Made by a program: the position numbers and the translations under genes | Assembly (NCBI RefSeq): GCF_007000325.2 | Contig: NZ_CP117267.1 | Location: 1,860,001-1,924,000, forward strand | Direction of reading: 5' to 3' | Source of the DNA: Rhizobium rhododendri | Lineage (GTDB): Bacteria > Pseudomonadota > Alphaproteobacteria > Rhizobiales > Rhizobiaceae | Length of the DNA: 64,000 nt | The notes under the pieces: generated by a model | Databases searched by the model: none | What the model was told of the DNA's origin: nothing | Seen by the model: only the letters and a program-made list of their open reading frames with translations | Part shown: positions 18,660 to 27,886 of the stretch, one piece after another | Layout of the letters: each line of letters starts with the position of its first letter | Numbering within the stretch: position 1 is the first letter of the stretch

Positions 18660-19619
18660 ATGCAAAGCCCCAGCCATACGCTTGCCTCGCGGCATTCGTC
18701 GGAAATGACGATGGGCCTGACCCTGATGTTCGTGTCGGTCATGCTGTCGCCGATCGTCGACATCTTTTCCAAGCTGGCGGCTGTCACCATCCCGCCGGTC
18801 GAGGTCACAGCGGCACGCTTTCTTTTTCAATGCCTGTTCGCTCTGCCGATGATCGTCTGGAAACGCAGTTGGATGCCTGGCACGTGGCGGCAGAGAAGAA
18901 TTCACGCCCTGCGTGGCAGCCTGCTGGTGCTGTCGATGATCACCTTCGTGACGACGTTACAGGTGATGGAGGTTGCCGATGCCATCGCCATCTTCTTCGT
19001 CCAGCCGATCATCCTCACCGTTCTCAGCAGCATCTTCCTGAAGGAAACAGTGGGTTGGCGGCGTTACGCGGCCTGCGTCGTCGGATTCAGTGGCGCCTTG
19101 CTGATCATCCAACCCAGCTTCCAGCAACTCGGCTTCGTTGCCTTGCTCCCCGTTGTTACCGCGATCTGCGGCTCGATCTTCGTGCTTTTGACGCGCGTCC
19201 TGTCCCATAGCGAACCGGCCTCCTCGATGCAGCTGAACACCGGCCTCTGGGGATTGCTGTTCTCCATGATCCTGCTGGCAATCGGCAGCCTCGCCGGCAA
19301 TGCCATCCTGTCGCCTGTCATGCCGGACGCCACTGCCGCACTCCATCTCCTCGGCGTCGGCGTGACAGCAGCCGTCTGCGGGATGCTGACACTTTATGCA
19401 TACCGCGCCGTCCGGGCATCGACGCTCGCACCGCTGCAGTATTTCGAGATCATTTCGGCGACGATCTTCGGCTGGCTGGTGTTCGACAATTTCCCGAACA
19501 TGCTGAAATGGGTTGGCATTCTCATCATCATCTGCTCCGGTCTCTACATCCTGTGGCGCGAGCGGCGGCTTGCATCCAAGCCGGTATCCGATACATCTCA
19601 ATCGCTCCGCGCACCCTGA
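18660..19619 (+). CDS. DMT-superfamily (EamA) transporter
   Basis: 319 residues with about ten helices in two EamA repeats, containing FVSVMLSPIVDIFSKLAAV in the first helix and AVCGMLTLYAYRAVRASTLAPL in the second repeat. It resembles the RarD/YdcZ-like EamA exporters; the substrate is unknown. The ATG at 18660 has GGAGG with a 7-base gap, better than the ATG at 18654. The gene is packed between the lipase-like gene and the CoA transferase in one direction, so 17711-22488 could be one operon. Confidence 0.83.
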   Translation: MQSPSHTLASRHSSEMTMGLTLMFVSVMLSPIVDIFSKLAAVTIPPVEVTAARFLFQCLFALPMIVWKRSWMPGTWRQRRIHALRGSLLVLSMITFVTTLQVMEVADAIAIFFVQPIILTVLSSIFLKETVGWRRYAACVVGFSGALLIIQPSFQQLGFVALLPVVTAICGSIFVLLTRVLSHSEPASSMQLNTGLWGLLFSMILLAIGSLAGNAILSPVMPDATAALHLLGVGVTAAVCGMLTLYAYRAVRASTLAPLQYFEIISATIFGWLVFDNFPNMLKWVGILIIICSGLYILWRERRLASKPVSDTSQSLRAP

Positions 19620-19636
19620 TCGAAGATCTGCAAAAC

Positions 19637-20839
19637 ATGACCAACCGACCGATAAAAAAGCCACCGCTCGCAGGCATCCGCGTCATCGAACTCGCGCGCG
19701 TGCTGGCAGGACCTTGGGCAGGCCAGATGCTGGCCGATCTCGGTGCCGATGTCATCAAGGTGGAAAACCCGGATGGCGGCGACGACACGCGCCAATGGGG
19801 ACCTCCGTTTGTCGAGGATACCCACGGAGCCAACCTTTCCGCCGCCTATTACCACTCGGCCAATCGCGGCAAGCGTTCCATCGTCGCCGATCTGCGCACG
19901 GCCGAGGGCCAGGATCTGGTTCGCCGGCTGGCCATGACGGCGGACGTGCTGATCGAGAATTTCAAACTCGGCGGCCTCGTCAAATACGGCCTCGACTACG
20001 AGAGCCTCCACAAGCTCAATCCAAAACTGGTCTATTGCTCGATCACCGGCTTTGGCCAGACCGGTCCCTATGCCAATCTCGCCGGCTACGACTACATCGT
20101 CCAGGGCATGTCCGGCTTCATGTCGATCACCGGCGAGACAGACGGCCAGCCGATGAAGGCCGGCGTCGCCATCGCCGACATTTTCACCGGGATCTATGCT
20201 GTCTCGGCCATCGAGGCGGCCCTGATCCATGCCCTCAAATCCGGTGAAGGGCAACTGGTCGACATGGCGCTGCTCGACGTCCAGGCGGCAGTGCTGGCGA
20301 ACCAGAACATGAACTACCTGATATCAGGCAAGGCGCCGGAGCGGCTGGGCAATGCTCATCCCAACATCTCTCCCTACGAGGTGGTGCCCGTCGCCGACGG
20401 CTTCCTGATCCTCGCCATTGGCAACGATGGCCAGTTCCGTCGTCTTTGCGGCCTGCTCGGTATCGAGGCTATCATCGGCGACGAGCGCTTCGCCACCAAC
20501 AAGGCCCGCATCGCCAACCGCATGGAAGTTCGCCAACTCGTCTCGACCGAGACGCTGAAATGGACCAAGGCCGCCCTGCTGCAGCGCTGCGAGCAGAATG
20601 GCGTGCCGGCTGGTCCCATTAATACCATCGAGGAAATGTTCGCCGACCCCCAGGTGGTGGCGCGCGGCCTGCGCATCGATCTCGACGATGCAGCCGGCAA
20701 TGCCATTCCGGGCGTCCGCACGCCGGTCATTCTCTCCGAAACACCCCTACGCTACGAACGGCCGAGCCCGAGGCTCGGCGAACATCAGGACGAGGTGCTG
20801 GCGGAACTCGCTGCCCTCGAAGGAAAGGCAAGATCATGA
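19637..20839 (+). CDS. CaiB/BaiF family (type III) CoA-transferase
   Basis: 400 residues. The N-terminus has the family's VIELARVLAGPWAGQMLADLGADVIKVE motif, and the conserved catalytic Asp should be that in AIADIFTGIYA. These enzymes move CoA between acids (formyl-CoA:oxalate, carnitine, succinate and others); the donor and acceptor cannot be deduced. The stop overlaps the next start by 4 bases (ATGA), so it is translationally coupled to a TPP enzyme. The classical pair of this kind is formyl-CoA transferase with oxalyl-CoA decarboxylase, but see the next entry. Confidence 0.88.
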   Translation: MTNRPIKKPPLAGIRVIELARVLAGPWAGQMLADLGADVIKVENPDGGDDTRQWGPPFVEDTHGANLSAAYYHSANRGKRSIVADLRTAEGQDLVRRLAMTADVLIENFKLGGLVKYGLDYESLHKLNPKLVYCSITGFGQTGPYANLAGYDYIVQGMSGFMSITGETDGQPMKAGVAIADIFTGIYAVSAIEAALIHALKSGEGQLVDMALLDVQAAVLANQNMNYLISGKAPERLGNAHPNISPYEVVPVADGFLILAIGNDGQFRRLCGLLGIEAIIGDERFATNKARIANRMEVRQLVSTETLKWTKAALLQRCEQNGVPAGPINTIEEMFADPQVVARGLRIDLDDAAGNAIPGVRTPVILSETPLRYERPSPRLGEHQDEVLAELAALEGKARS

Positions 20840-22488
20840 AACGCACAGGCGGCCAGCTCATCGTCGAGGCTTTGAAAGCCAATGGCGTCAAGCGCATCTC
20901 CTGCGTTCCCGGCGAAAGCTTCCTGGCCGTGCTCGACGCGCTGCATGACAGCGACATCGACGTTCTCGTCTGCCGCCAGGAAGGCGGTGCTGCGATGATG
21001 GCCGATGCCTGGGGCCGGCTGACCGGCGAACCCGGCATTTGCATGGTGACACGCGGCCCGGGCGCTACGAATGCTTCTGCCGGCCTCCATATCGCCCGCC
21101 AGGACTCCATCCCGATGATCCTCTTCATCGGCCAGGTGCAGCGCGATGCCCGCGAACGCGAGGCATTTCAGGAAGTCGAATATCGCCGCGCCTTCACCGA
21201 GTTCGCCAAGTGGGTCGGCGAGATCGACGATGCCACCCGCATTCCGGAGTTCGTCACCCGCGCCTTTGCCGTCGCCACATCCGGACGCCCCGGCCCCGTC
21301 GTGTTGAGCCTGCCCGAAGACATGCTGCGCGACCTCGTCGAGGCGCCTGAGGCAAAGCCCTACATGCCGGTGGCAAGCCATCCCGGTAAAAGCCAGATCG
21401 ACGAACTCCAGCACCGGCTGATGGCTGCGGAGCGGCCGATGGTCATCGTCGGCGGCACGCGCTGGAACGACGAAGCGGTGGCATCGCTCCGCACGTTCGC
21501 CGAACGCTTCCAGCTGCCGGTCGGCTGCTCGTTCCGCCGGCAGATGCTGTTCGACAATCTGCATCCCTCCTATGCCGGCGACGTCGGCATAGGCATCAAC
21601 CCGGCGCTCGGCAAGGAGATCAGGGAGGCCGACCTCCTCATCCTCATCGGCGGCCGCTTTTCCGAAATGCCGTCCTCCGGCTATACGCTGATGGACATCC
21701 CCTACCCGGCGCAGGCGCTGGTGCACATCCATCCCGATCCGTCGGAACTCGGGCGCGTCTACCGGCCGGATCTCGCCATCTGCGCCAGCCCTGCCGATTT
21801 CGTCTCCGCTCTGGCGGATCTTCCTGCGCCGGCAACGCCCATCTGGGCAGAGCGCACCGCCCGGATGCATGCCGCCTACCGCACATGGTCCAAAACCCCT
21901 GAAACCAGCCCAGGCGATGTCCACATGGGCCGGATCATGGACTGGATCGAGGCGAACACGGCAGCCGATACCATTTTCACCAATGGCGCCGGCAACTATG
22001 CGACGTGGCTGCACCGCTTCCATCGCTTCCGCCAGTTCAACACCCAGGCAGCCCCCGCCTCTGGCTCGATGGGCTACGGCCTGCCGGCGGCGGTGGCTGC
22101 GAAGGCATTGTTTCCAGAGCGTGAAGTCATCTGCTTTGCAGGCGACGGCTGCTTCATGATGCACGGACAGGAATTTGCGACGGCGGTGCAATACGGCCTG
22201 CCGATCATCACGCTGGTAATCAACAACGGCATGTACGGCACGATCCGCATGCACCAGGAACGCGACTATCCCGGCCGTGTCAGCGGCACGAAGCTCACCA
22301 ACCCCGACTTCGCGGCCTTCGCCCGGGCCTATGGCGGCCATGGCGAGACGGTGAAGACAACCGCCGAGTTTGCACCCGCCATCGTGCGCGCACGGGCAAG
22401 CGGCAAGCCCGCGATCATCGAGATCGTACTCGACCCGCAGGCAATCACGCCAACGCGGACGCTCAACGAGATTGCCGGCCTGAAGTAG
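20836..22488 (+). CDS. Thiamine-pyrophosphate enzyme of the acetolactate-synthase type
   Basis: 550 residues with three TPP-enzyme domains. The N-terminal part has the activating Glu in CRQEGGAAMMADAWGR (Glu49) and TRGPGATNAS. The C-terminal part has the Mg/TPP motif GDGCFMMHGQEFATAVQYGLPIITLVINN. It lacks obvious oxalyl-CoA decarboxylase features that I could check by eye and resembles unclassified acetolactate-synthase large-subunit-like proteins, which need no regulatory subunit here. Coupling to a CoA-transferase suggests decarboxylation or carboligation of a CoA-activated 2-oxo acid; that is inference. Confidence 0.85.
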   Translation: MKRTGGQLIVEALKANGVKRISCVPGESFLAVLDALHDSDIDVLVCRQEGGAAMMADAWGRLTGEPGICMVTRGPGATNASAGLHIARQDSIPMILFIGQVQRDAREREAFQEVEYRRAFTEFAKWVGEIDDATRIPEFVTRAFAVATSGRPGPVVLSLPEDMLRDLVEAPEAKPYMPVASHPGKSQIDELQHRLMAAERPMVIVGGTRWNDEAVASLRTFAERFQLPVGCSFRRQMLFDNLHPSYAGDVGIGINPALGKEIREADLLILIGGRFSEMPSSGYTLMDIPYPAQALVHIHPDPSELGRVYRPDLAICASPADFVSALADLPAPATPIWAERTARMHAAYRTWSKTPETSPGDVHMGRIMDWIEANTAADTIFTNGAGNYATWLHRFHRFRQFNTQAAPASGSMGYGLPAAVAAKALFPEREVICFAGDGCFMMHGQEFATAVQYGLPIITLVINNGMYGTIRMHQERDYPGRVSGTKLTNPDFAAFARAYGGHGETVKTTAEFAPAIVRARASGKPAIIEIVLDPQAITPTRTLNEIAGLK

Positions 22489-22535
22489 CTGCAGGGCGGC
22501 CTGCCATCAGGCCGCCTCGTCGGAACAGGTGTAGA

Positions 22536-24260
22536 TCAGTAGGATGCCAGTACGGCGCTGCCAAAGTTCGGTTGCACACCCAAAAGCGGTGCAGCTCTGG
22601 TGATAATATCGCGAACCATCGGCGCGGCATTGTTGGTGGCGAAGGTCAGCCCCTTTTCACCCGTGCGCGGCTCGTCGCAGAAGCTGAAAACCACGTATCG
22701 CGGATTGTCGATCGGGAATGCCCCCAGAAAGTCGTTGAAGCTGAGCACATGCGAGTACTTGCCGTTGATGACCTTGTTAGCGGTACCTGTCTTTCCGCCG
22801 ACATGGTAGCCCGGCACGTCGGCGCTCTTGCCCGAACCCTGCTCGCCATTGAGCTTGAAAAGCGCCCGCAGCGTGTCGCTGGTGCTTGGCTTAACGACAA
22901 CCTTGGCAATTGCGTCCGCCTCCGCCTGCGTGCGCGGCAAGAAAGTCGGCTCGATCAGCCGACCGCCATCCATCAAGGCAGCGCCGGCAACGGCCGTCTG
23001 TAGCGGCGTCGTAGCCACGCCATGACCGAACGCGACGGTAATGGAGTTGATCTTCTTCCAGACTTTCGGCTGACTTGGCATCTTCACTTCAGGAAGCTCG
23101 GTCTGCATCTTCGACAACAGTCCTAGTCGTGCAAGATACGCCCTCTGTGCGTCCATTCCGACAATTTCGATCATGCGTGCAGTGCCGATATTCGAAGAAT
23201 ACCGAAAAATCTCGGGAACCGTAAGCCAGCGACGGGGCACGTCGCGGTCGTCGTGGATCGTGAAGCCGGCGACATGCAGAGACTGGGAGGCATCGAATGT
23301 ATCGGTCAGCTTGACGCTGCCAGTGTCCATCGCCATGGCCATCGAGAAGGTCTTGAAGGTCGACCCCATTTCGTTGGTACCGTTCGTCATCCGATTGAGC
23401 CAACCATCGGCCCCATTTGCATTCGGCGCGTTCGGGTCGAAGTCCGGTGCAGACGCCATGGCCAGCACTTCGCCCGTTTTGATGTCGAGAATGACCGCGC
23501 CGGCTGATTTGCTCTGGTACTTCGTCAATGCATCCACGACGACATCGTGAACGATATTCTGAACTCGGATGTCGATCGACAGCTTCACCGGTTCAAGCGG
23601 TTCGCTGCTGGCAAGACCCGCCGACGTCAGGTCGGAAAGGCCCTGGTTGTCGAGATATTTCTCCATGCCGGCAACGCCATGATTGTCGATATCGACATAG
23701 CCAAGCACATGCGCAGCGGTGCTGCCGCCCGGATAGAAGCGGCGGACTTCCGGGCGGAAGCCGATGGCGGGAAGTCCGAGGGCGAGGATTTCGCCCTGCT
23801 GCTTCGGTGTCAGCTGACGCTCCAGCCAGACGAAATGAGATCGCTTGTCTGACAGCTTGCGATAGGTTGATTTCCTGTCGAGATTGGGAAATATCTTCGT
23901 CAGCTTTTCGATGGTGTCATCGACGTCGACCATCTTGATCGGCTCGGCATACATCGAGAAAGTCCGGATGTCGGTTGCCAGCAGCGCGCCGTTGCGATCC
24001 TCGATATCGGGACGCGAGGCCATGGCCGGACCTGCGGGAATGTTCGTCGTGTCGGCCTGCGGCTGCATGCCGAGGAAGATCAGCTTCCCGAACACCACGC
24101 AGTAGACGACGCAGAGAGTACCCGCCAAAATGCCGAGCCGCGACTTGCTCTGCCGTGATTTGCGGACATTGCCCTTCTTGGAACCCTTGCCGCGGGGGGC
24201 GCCAAGACTAAGCCTTATCAGGCGATCGCTGCGAAGCGTAAGGGCGTGGATAAGAGACAT
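22536..24260 (-). CDS. Class B penicillin-binding protein (FtsI/PBP2-like transpeptidase)
   Basis: 574 residues. A basic cytoplasmic tail and one helix (GILAGTLCVVYCVVFGKLIFL) precede a PBP-dimer domain and a transpeptidase domain. Active-site motifs are S-T-F-K in MGSTFKTFSMA (about residue 300), S-S-N in FRYSSNIGTA and K-T-G in VGGKTGTANK. It crosslinks septal or polar peptidoglycan from the inner membrane. It is not in a division-gene cluster, so it may be the FtsI itself in this lineage or a second copy. A CtrA-type box lies 57 bases upstream. Confidence 0.88.
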   Translation of the reverse strand: MSLIHALTLRSDRLIRLSLGAPRGKGSKKGNVRKSRQSKSRLGILAGTLCVVYCVVFGKLIFLGMQPQADTTNIPAGPAMASRPDIEDRNGALLATDIRTFSMYAEPIKMVDVDDTIEKLTKIFPNLDRKSTYRKLSDKRSHFVWLERQLTPKQQGEILALGLPAIGFRPEVRRFYPGGSTAAHVLGYVDIDNHGVAGMEKYLDNQGLSDLTSAGLASSEPLEPVKLSIDIRVQNIVHDVVVDALTKYQSKSAGAVILDIKTGEVLAMASAPDFDPNAPNANGADGWLNRMTNGTNEMGSTFKTFSMAMAMDTGSVKLTDTFDASQSLHVAGFTIHDDRDVPRRWLTVPEIFRYSSNIGTARMIEIVGMDAQRAYLARLGLLSKMQTELPEVKMPSQPKVWKKINSITVAFGHGVATTPLQTAVAGAALMDGGRLIEPTFLPRTQAEADAIAKVVVKPSTSDTLRALFKLNGEQGSGKSADVPGYHVGGKTGTANKVINGKYSHVLSFNDFLGAFPIDNPRYVVFSFCDEPRTGEKGLTFATNNAAPMVRDIITRAAPLLGVQPNFGSAVLASY

Positions 24261-24316
24261 CGTCCAACTTTTTAACAGGCACGGATGCGGTTGAAGACGG
24301 CAACCTTATAATCAGA

Positions 24317-24331
24317 TTAACTTAGCGTTAA
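24317..24331 (-). promoter_or_regulatory. Candidate CtrA-binding box
   Basis: TTAA, seven bases, TTAA: an exact match to the core CtrA consensus TTAA-N7-TTAA, 57 bases before the start of the penicillin-binding protein gene. CtrA controls cell division in rhizobia. A match of eight fixed bases can arise by chance, so binding is unproven. Confidence 0.5.
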
Positions 24332-24400
24332 GGATATTAAGAAACCGTAAAGCCGGAGGCACCGCTGCGCTCACGGTTCCGTTACGACCGCCTATCCACA

Positions 24401-24436
24401 AAAAAGCCGGCGAGGATAAGGCACCCGCCGGCTTTC
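24401..24436 (-). terminator. Terminator downstream of ridA
   Basis: A 10-bp stem (AAAGCCGGCG with CGCCGGCTTT) lies just after the ridA stop; on the minus strand it ends in TTTTTTG. On the plus strand it ends in CTTTCTTTG, so it may work both ways. Confidence 0.75.
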
Positions 24437-24454
24437 TTTGTACAATACCAATGA

Positions 24455-24799
24455 TCAGCCGATTGCGGCTGTGACCGTGAACTCGACCTTGTATTTCGGC
24501 GCGGCAAGCTTTGCCTCGCTGGTGGCGCGGGCCGGCGTGTTGGCCGGATCGACCCAGGCCTCCCAGGCAGCGTTCATCTCGGCGAAATACGACATGTCCG
24601 ACAGATAAATCAGCGTCTGCAGGATCTTGGACTTGTCGGTGCCGGCAGCCGCCAGCAGGCGGTCGACTTCGGCCAGCGCGTATTTGCACTGTTCGGTAAC
24701 GGTTTCGCCCTCGCCGACCTGGCCAGCGAGATATACGGTGTTACCGTGGACGACTGCGCCGCTCATGCGGGCGCCGGGGTCGATGCGCTTGATGCTCAT
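24455..24799 (-). CDS. ridA: RidA/YjgF family enamine/imine deaminase
   Basis: 114 residues with the RidA fold: GARMSGAVVHGNTVYLAGQVG at the N-terminus and EFTVTAAIG at the C-terminus. RidA-family proteins hydrolyse reactive 2-aminoacrylate and related imines from PLP enzymes. The conserved active-site Arg of true RidA is expected in the ARATSEAKLA region (here PARATSEAKLAAP), which fits. A clean ATG at 24799 follows AGGAGAACCAC. The TIGR01244 protein gene lies upstream in the same direction, with 82 bases between them. Confidence 0.85.
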   Translation of the reverse strand: MSIKRIDPGARMSGAVVHGNTVYLAGQVGEGETVTEQCKYALAEVDRLLAAAGTDKSKILQTLIYLSDMSYFAEMNAAWEAWVDPANTPARATSEAKLAAPKYKVEFTVTAAIG

Positions 24800-24881
24800 G
24801 TGGTTCTCCTGATGGTGGTCGAATTCTATGGTCGTGATGCCGCAGGGCGCGGCACCGGCAGGCATGTCCGCAGGGTGCGGA

Positions 24882-25220
24882 TTACATGCGCATATGCTTG
24901 GTCTTTTCGTAGATCGCCGTCGAGCGCGCGCCGGAGCGGCAGTAGCCGAGCATCGGGCGCGGAAACTCGTCCAGCGCATCCATCATGCTGCTGACCGCCT
25001 CCTCGGTGACGCCCATCGGGCCGACCGGCACATGCGCGACGATGAAGCCGAGTTCCTCGGCGCGCGTCGCGATATCGTCGAACAACGGCTGATCCGGGCT
25101 TTCATGGTCGGGACGATGGCAGACGATCGACTCGAAGCCCATCGCCTTGATCTCGTCGAGATCGTCGACCGATATCTGACCTGTGACCGAGTATTGGTCG
25201 TCGATCTTGCGGATATCCAT
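24882..25220 (-). CDS. DUF442/TIGR01244 family sulfur-transfer or phosphatase-like protein
   Basis: 112 residues matching the family of the N-terminal domain of Blh-type (beta-lactamase hydrolase-like) proteins. It begins MDIRKIDDQYSVTGQ and carries the reactive Cys loop YCRSGARS near residue 95. This loop resembles rhodanese and cysteine-phosphatase sites; members are linked to hydrogen-sulfide handling. The start at 25220 is preceded by AAGGAGGAATG on the minus strand. Function beyond the family is unknown. Confidence 0.82.
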   Translation of the reverse strand: MDIRKIDDQYSVTGQISVDDLDEIKAMGFESIVCHRPDHESPDQPLFDDIATRAEELGFIVAHVPVGPMGVTEEAVSSMMDALDEFPRPMLGYCRSGARSTAIYEKTKHMRM

Positions 25221-25311
25221 AGCACATTCCTCCTTGAGACCGGTCTTTGGGATCGGCTTTCTCTGAAACGGTAACGCTGATCTACGACGCGAGGCCGCGA
25301 GCGTCAACCGC

Positions 25312-26160
25312 TCAGCCGGCCTCGACAAAAGCAAAGCTGAGGCCGAAATTCCGCCCCTCGCTCGGCTGCAGAATATTGAACTCGCCGGCCTCTTCGAGCT
25401 CTGCGCGTGGCAGCCACCGGTGCGACACCGGTTCGATCCCGAGCACATCGGCGGGTGCCTTCTGATTGCGCCAGACCTGTAAAAACGGCAGTGTCCCGGC
25501 TGCAATCCGCACCCGCAGCGTCTTGCCGCCAATCGCCGCAATCGGCCCGAGGGACACCTCGGAAAACGCGCCGTCCGTTGCCGGCGCCGGCACGCAGAAT
25601 ATGCCGCCGAGTTCCTCTCCGAAAGCCCAGGGGAAACCACCGCCTTCCAGCATTTGCCCGGTCAGGCGCACCGCGTCGTCGAACCATTTTCCACCGATGT
25701 TCATGTGATACATCAGGAACACAGGCATCGGCTCGCTGCCGGTGTTGATCACCCAGTCATCGAGGAAAACCTCGCCCGTCGCCCCGTCGATCCTCCACAA
25801 GCGCTCAAGCCGCGCTGTGCCTCCTTCGGCCGTCACCACGTCGACATCGGCCCGGCATTCCGCATCGCCCTTGTCGAAGCGGGTCCAGAGCACCCGGGCA
25901 GGCGTTGCCGAAAAGGACCCGTGCAGCGGATAGGTCCGGCCGGCATGGGGGCCGTGCATGGGCTCGCGATGGCGGATATGGTCCGGACCGCAGGTGAACA
26001 GAAAACCCTCGACCGAATGGGATATGCGCGCATCGCCATCGTCCGGAACGGCCTTGCCGGGCGCAAGGTCGATGCCATCTACGACACAGGCGCCGATATC
26101 CATCACCGACGCTTCGTCCAGGCTCAGCTTCGGCCCGTTAGTAGCTGAAAATTCGATCAT
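25312..26160 (-). CDS. DUF4432 / aldose 1-epimerase superfamily protein
   Basis: 282 residues with the galactose-mutarotase-like fold: HGSFSATPARVL after a HGPHAGRTYPLHG segment near the N-terminus, and conserved MYHMNIGGKWF in the middle. Proteins of this family bind or epimerise sugars in the cytosol; the substrate is unknown. Upstream codons to 26265 are open, but AAGGGAGGG lies 11 bases before ATG 26160, which I took as the start. It is divergent from the L,D-transpeptidase gene, with 249 bases of AT-richer promoter region between them. Confidence 0.78.
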   Translation of the reverse strand: MIEFSATNGPKLSLDEASVMDIGACVVDGIDLAPGKAVPDDGDARISHSVEGFLFTCGPDHIRHREPMHGPHAGRTYPLHGSFSATPARVLWTRFDKGDAECRADVDVVTAEGGTARLERLWRIDGATGEVFLDDWVINTGSEPMPVFLMYHMNIGGKWFDDAVRLTGQMLEGGGFPWAFGEELGGIFCVPAPATDGAFSEVSLGPIAAIGGKTLRVRIAAGTLPFLQVWRNQKAPADVLGIEPVSHRWLPRAELEEAGEFNILQPSEGRNFGLSFAFVEAG

Positions 26161-26409
26161 CCGCAGTACCCTCCCTTGCGCCGGCGCTGCCTGCCCGCCA
26201 CCGCGCGTTATAACACTGTTAACCATACCGAACGTGGCCTGCATCACGAAATCAGGAGCCGGCAACCAATCCCGCAGCGCGGCGTTACGTCGATAACCAC
26301 AACGTGACGAATTTTTATCTTTTATTCAGCATGCTGCCGAAATATTCCACACTCGTGTCAAGATTGAAGTGTGTGTGGCAACCGACGACCGATCGAGGAC
26401 AGACCTAAC

Positions 26410-27831
26410 GTGAACCGATTCTTCCAGACAGGCTTATCGCTGGCCGCCGTGCTTGCTGCTTCCGTCGCGACGCTCTCGCCCGTCGAGGCGCAGCAATACT
26501 ACGGAGGCCAGAACAGTGACACGGTGCTGGTCGCACCCGATGGACGCATCCTTGAGCAGATCCCGGAACAGGGCGACGTCGTGATGACGCGCGACCGCCG
26601 CGGCAACCGCGTCCTCGTCGACCGCTACGGCACCGTCATCGCAACCGAAATGCGCGCCAGCACCTATTACCCCAAGGCTCCGAGCCGCGATGGATATGGC
26701 GGCAGCGACACGAACCGTTATGGCGATACCGAACTCAGCAGCAACCGCGGCTACGGCAACGATTACGGCAACGGCCAGCCAGACGATTTCTACGGCCAGC
26801 GGGAACCCGGCGCCGTCACCGGCGGCATTCCGGGCAGCGGCTCCATAGAACGGATACCTTTGGACAACCAGGGCATTCCGGATGCCCAGGGCAATGGCGG
26901 CGGAAATGGCGACTACGCGTCGCTCAACCCCGATGACGCCCCCGCAAGACCGAGAACGGCAGAGCCCGTCATCACCCTCAAAAACAAGTCGAAGATGGAG
27001 ATCACCGCGCTTGAGGTGTTCCTCGATCGCAAGGGCATTTCACCCGGTGCCATCGACGGCCGGATCGGCGGCAACGTCACCAAGGCTATCTACGCCTACC
27101 AGCAAATGACCGGCCAGCAACTCGACCCGAACAACACCGACGCGATCCTCGAGGACCTTCGCAACTCCGGCGGCATGCCGATCGTCAACTACACGATCAC
27201 GCCGGCAGACGCAGCCGGACCTTACGTCGCCGAAATTCCGGAAGACTATGCCAAGAAGGCAAGCCTGACGTCGCTCGGATACACCTCCACGACCGAAATG
27301 CTCGCCGAGCGCTTCCATATGGATGAGGGTTATCTGAAAGAGATCAACCCGGGTGTGGATTTCACCGTGCCGGGTTCAACGGTTAAGGTCGTCAACATCG
27401 GCCCGCCGAAGACCGGCGAAGTCGCCCGCATCGTCGCCGACAAGGCGCGCAAGCAGGTGTTCGCCTATGACGCCAGCGGCGCACTGATATCCGCCTATCC
27501 GGCATCGATCGGCTCGACCGACACCCCCTCGCCTTCGGGGACGGTCACCGTCGAGCGCGTCGCCTTCAATCCGGGCTACACCTACAATCCGAAGATCAAT
27601 TTCAAGCAGGGCGCCAACGACAAGGTGCTGGACATTCCTCCAGGCCCCAACGGTCCGGTCGGTACTGTCTGGATGGCCCTATCGAAGCCGACATATGGTA
27701 TCCATGGAACGCCAGAGCCTTCCAAGATCGGCAAGTCGCAGAGCCACGGCTGCGTGCGTCTGACGAACTGGGACGCAACGGAACTGGCAAAGATGGTCAA
27801 GCCCGGCACCGTCGTCGAATTCGTCGACTAG
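26410..27831 (+). CDS. L,D-transpeptidase with peptidoglycan-binding domain
   Basis: 473 residues from a GTG start. A signal peptide (LAAVLAASVATLSPVEA) is followed by a repetitive Gly/Tyr/Asn-rich stretch, a PG_binding repeat (ITALEVFLDRKGISPGAIDGRIGG), and a YkuD/ErfK catalytic domain at the end. The active Cys is in SHGCVRLTNWD (about residue 448), with HGTPEPSKIG before it. It makes 3-3 crosslinks in peptidoglycan or attaches proteins to it in the periplasm; such enzymes shape polar growth in Rhizobiales. Start GTG 26410 is preferred over GTG 26371, which lacks the signal at its start. Confidence 0.87.
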   Translation: MNRFFQTGLSLAAVLAASVATLSPVEAQQYYGGQNSDTVLVAPDGRILEQIPEQGDVVMTRDRRGNRVLVDRYGTVIATEMRASTYYPKAPSRDGYGGSDTNRYGDTELSSNRGYGNDYGNGQPDDFYGQREPGAVTGGIPGSGSIERIPLDNQGIPDAQGNGGGNGDYASLNPDDAPARPRTAEPVITLKNKSKMEITALEVFLDRKGISPGAIDGRIGGNVTKAIYAYQQMTGQQLDPNNTDAILEDLRNSGGMPIVNYTITPADAAGPYVAEIPEDYAKKASLTSLGYTSTTEMLAERFHMDEGYLKEINPGVDFTVPGSTVKVVNIGPPKTGEVARIVADKARKQVFAYDASGALISAYPASIGSTDTPSPSGTVTVERVAFNPGYTYNPKINFKQGANDKVLDIPPGPNGPVGTVWMALSKPTYGIHGTPEPSKIGKSQSHGCVRLTNWDATELAKMVKPGTVVEFVD

Positions 27832-27850
27832 AAAAAATCAGACACGATAA

Positions 27851-27886
27851 AAAGCTGCCGGACATCCCTCCGGCAGCTTTGTTATT
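27851..27886 (+). terminator. Terminator of the L,D-transpeptidase gene
   Basis: An 11-bp stem, AAAGCTGCCGG with CCGGCAGCTTT, closes an 8-base loop 19 bases after the stop and is followed by GTTATTT. Confidence 0.8.

Noticed and set aside
20836-22488. Naming the TPP enzyme oxalyl-CoA decarboxylase
   Set aside because: Only the neighbouring CoA-transferase suggests it; the protein itself reads as a general acetolactate-synthase relative.
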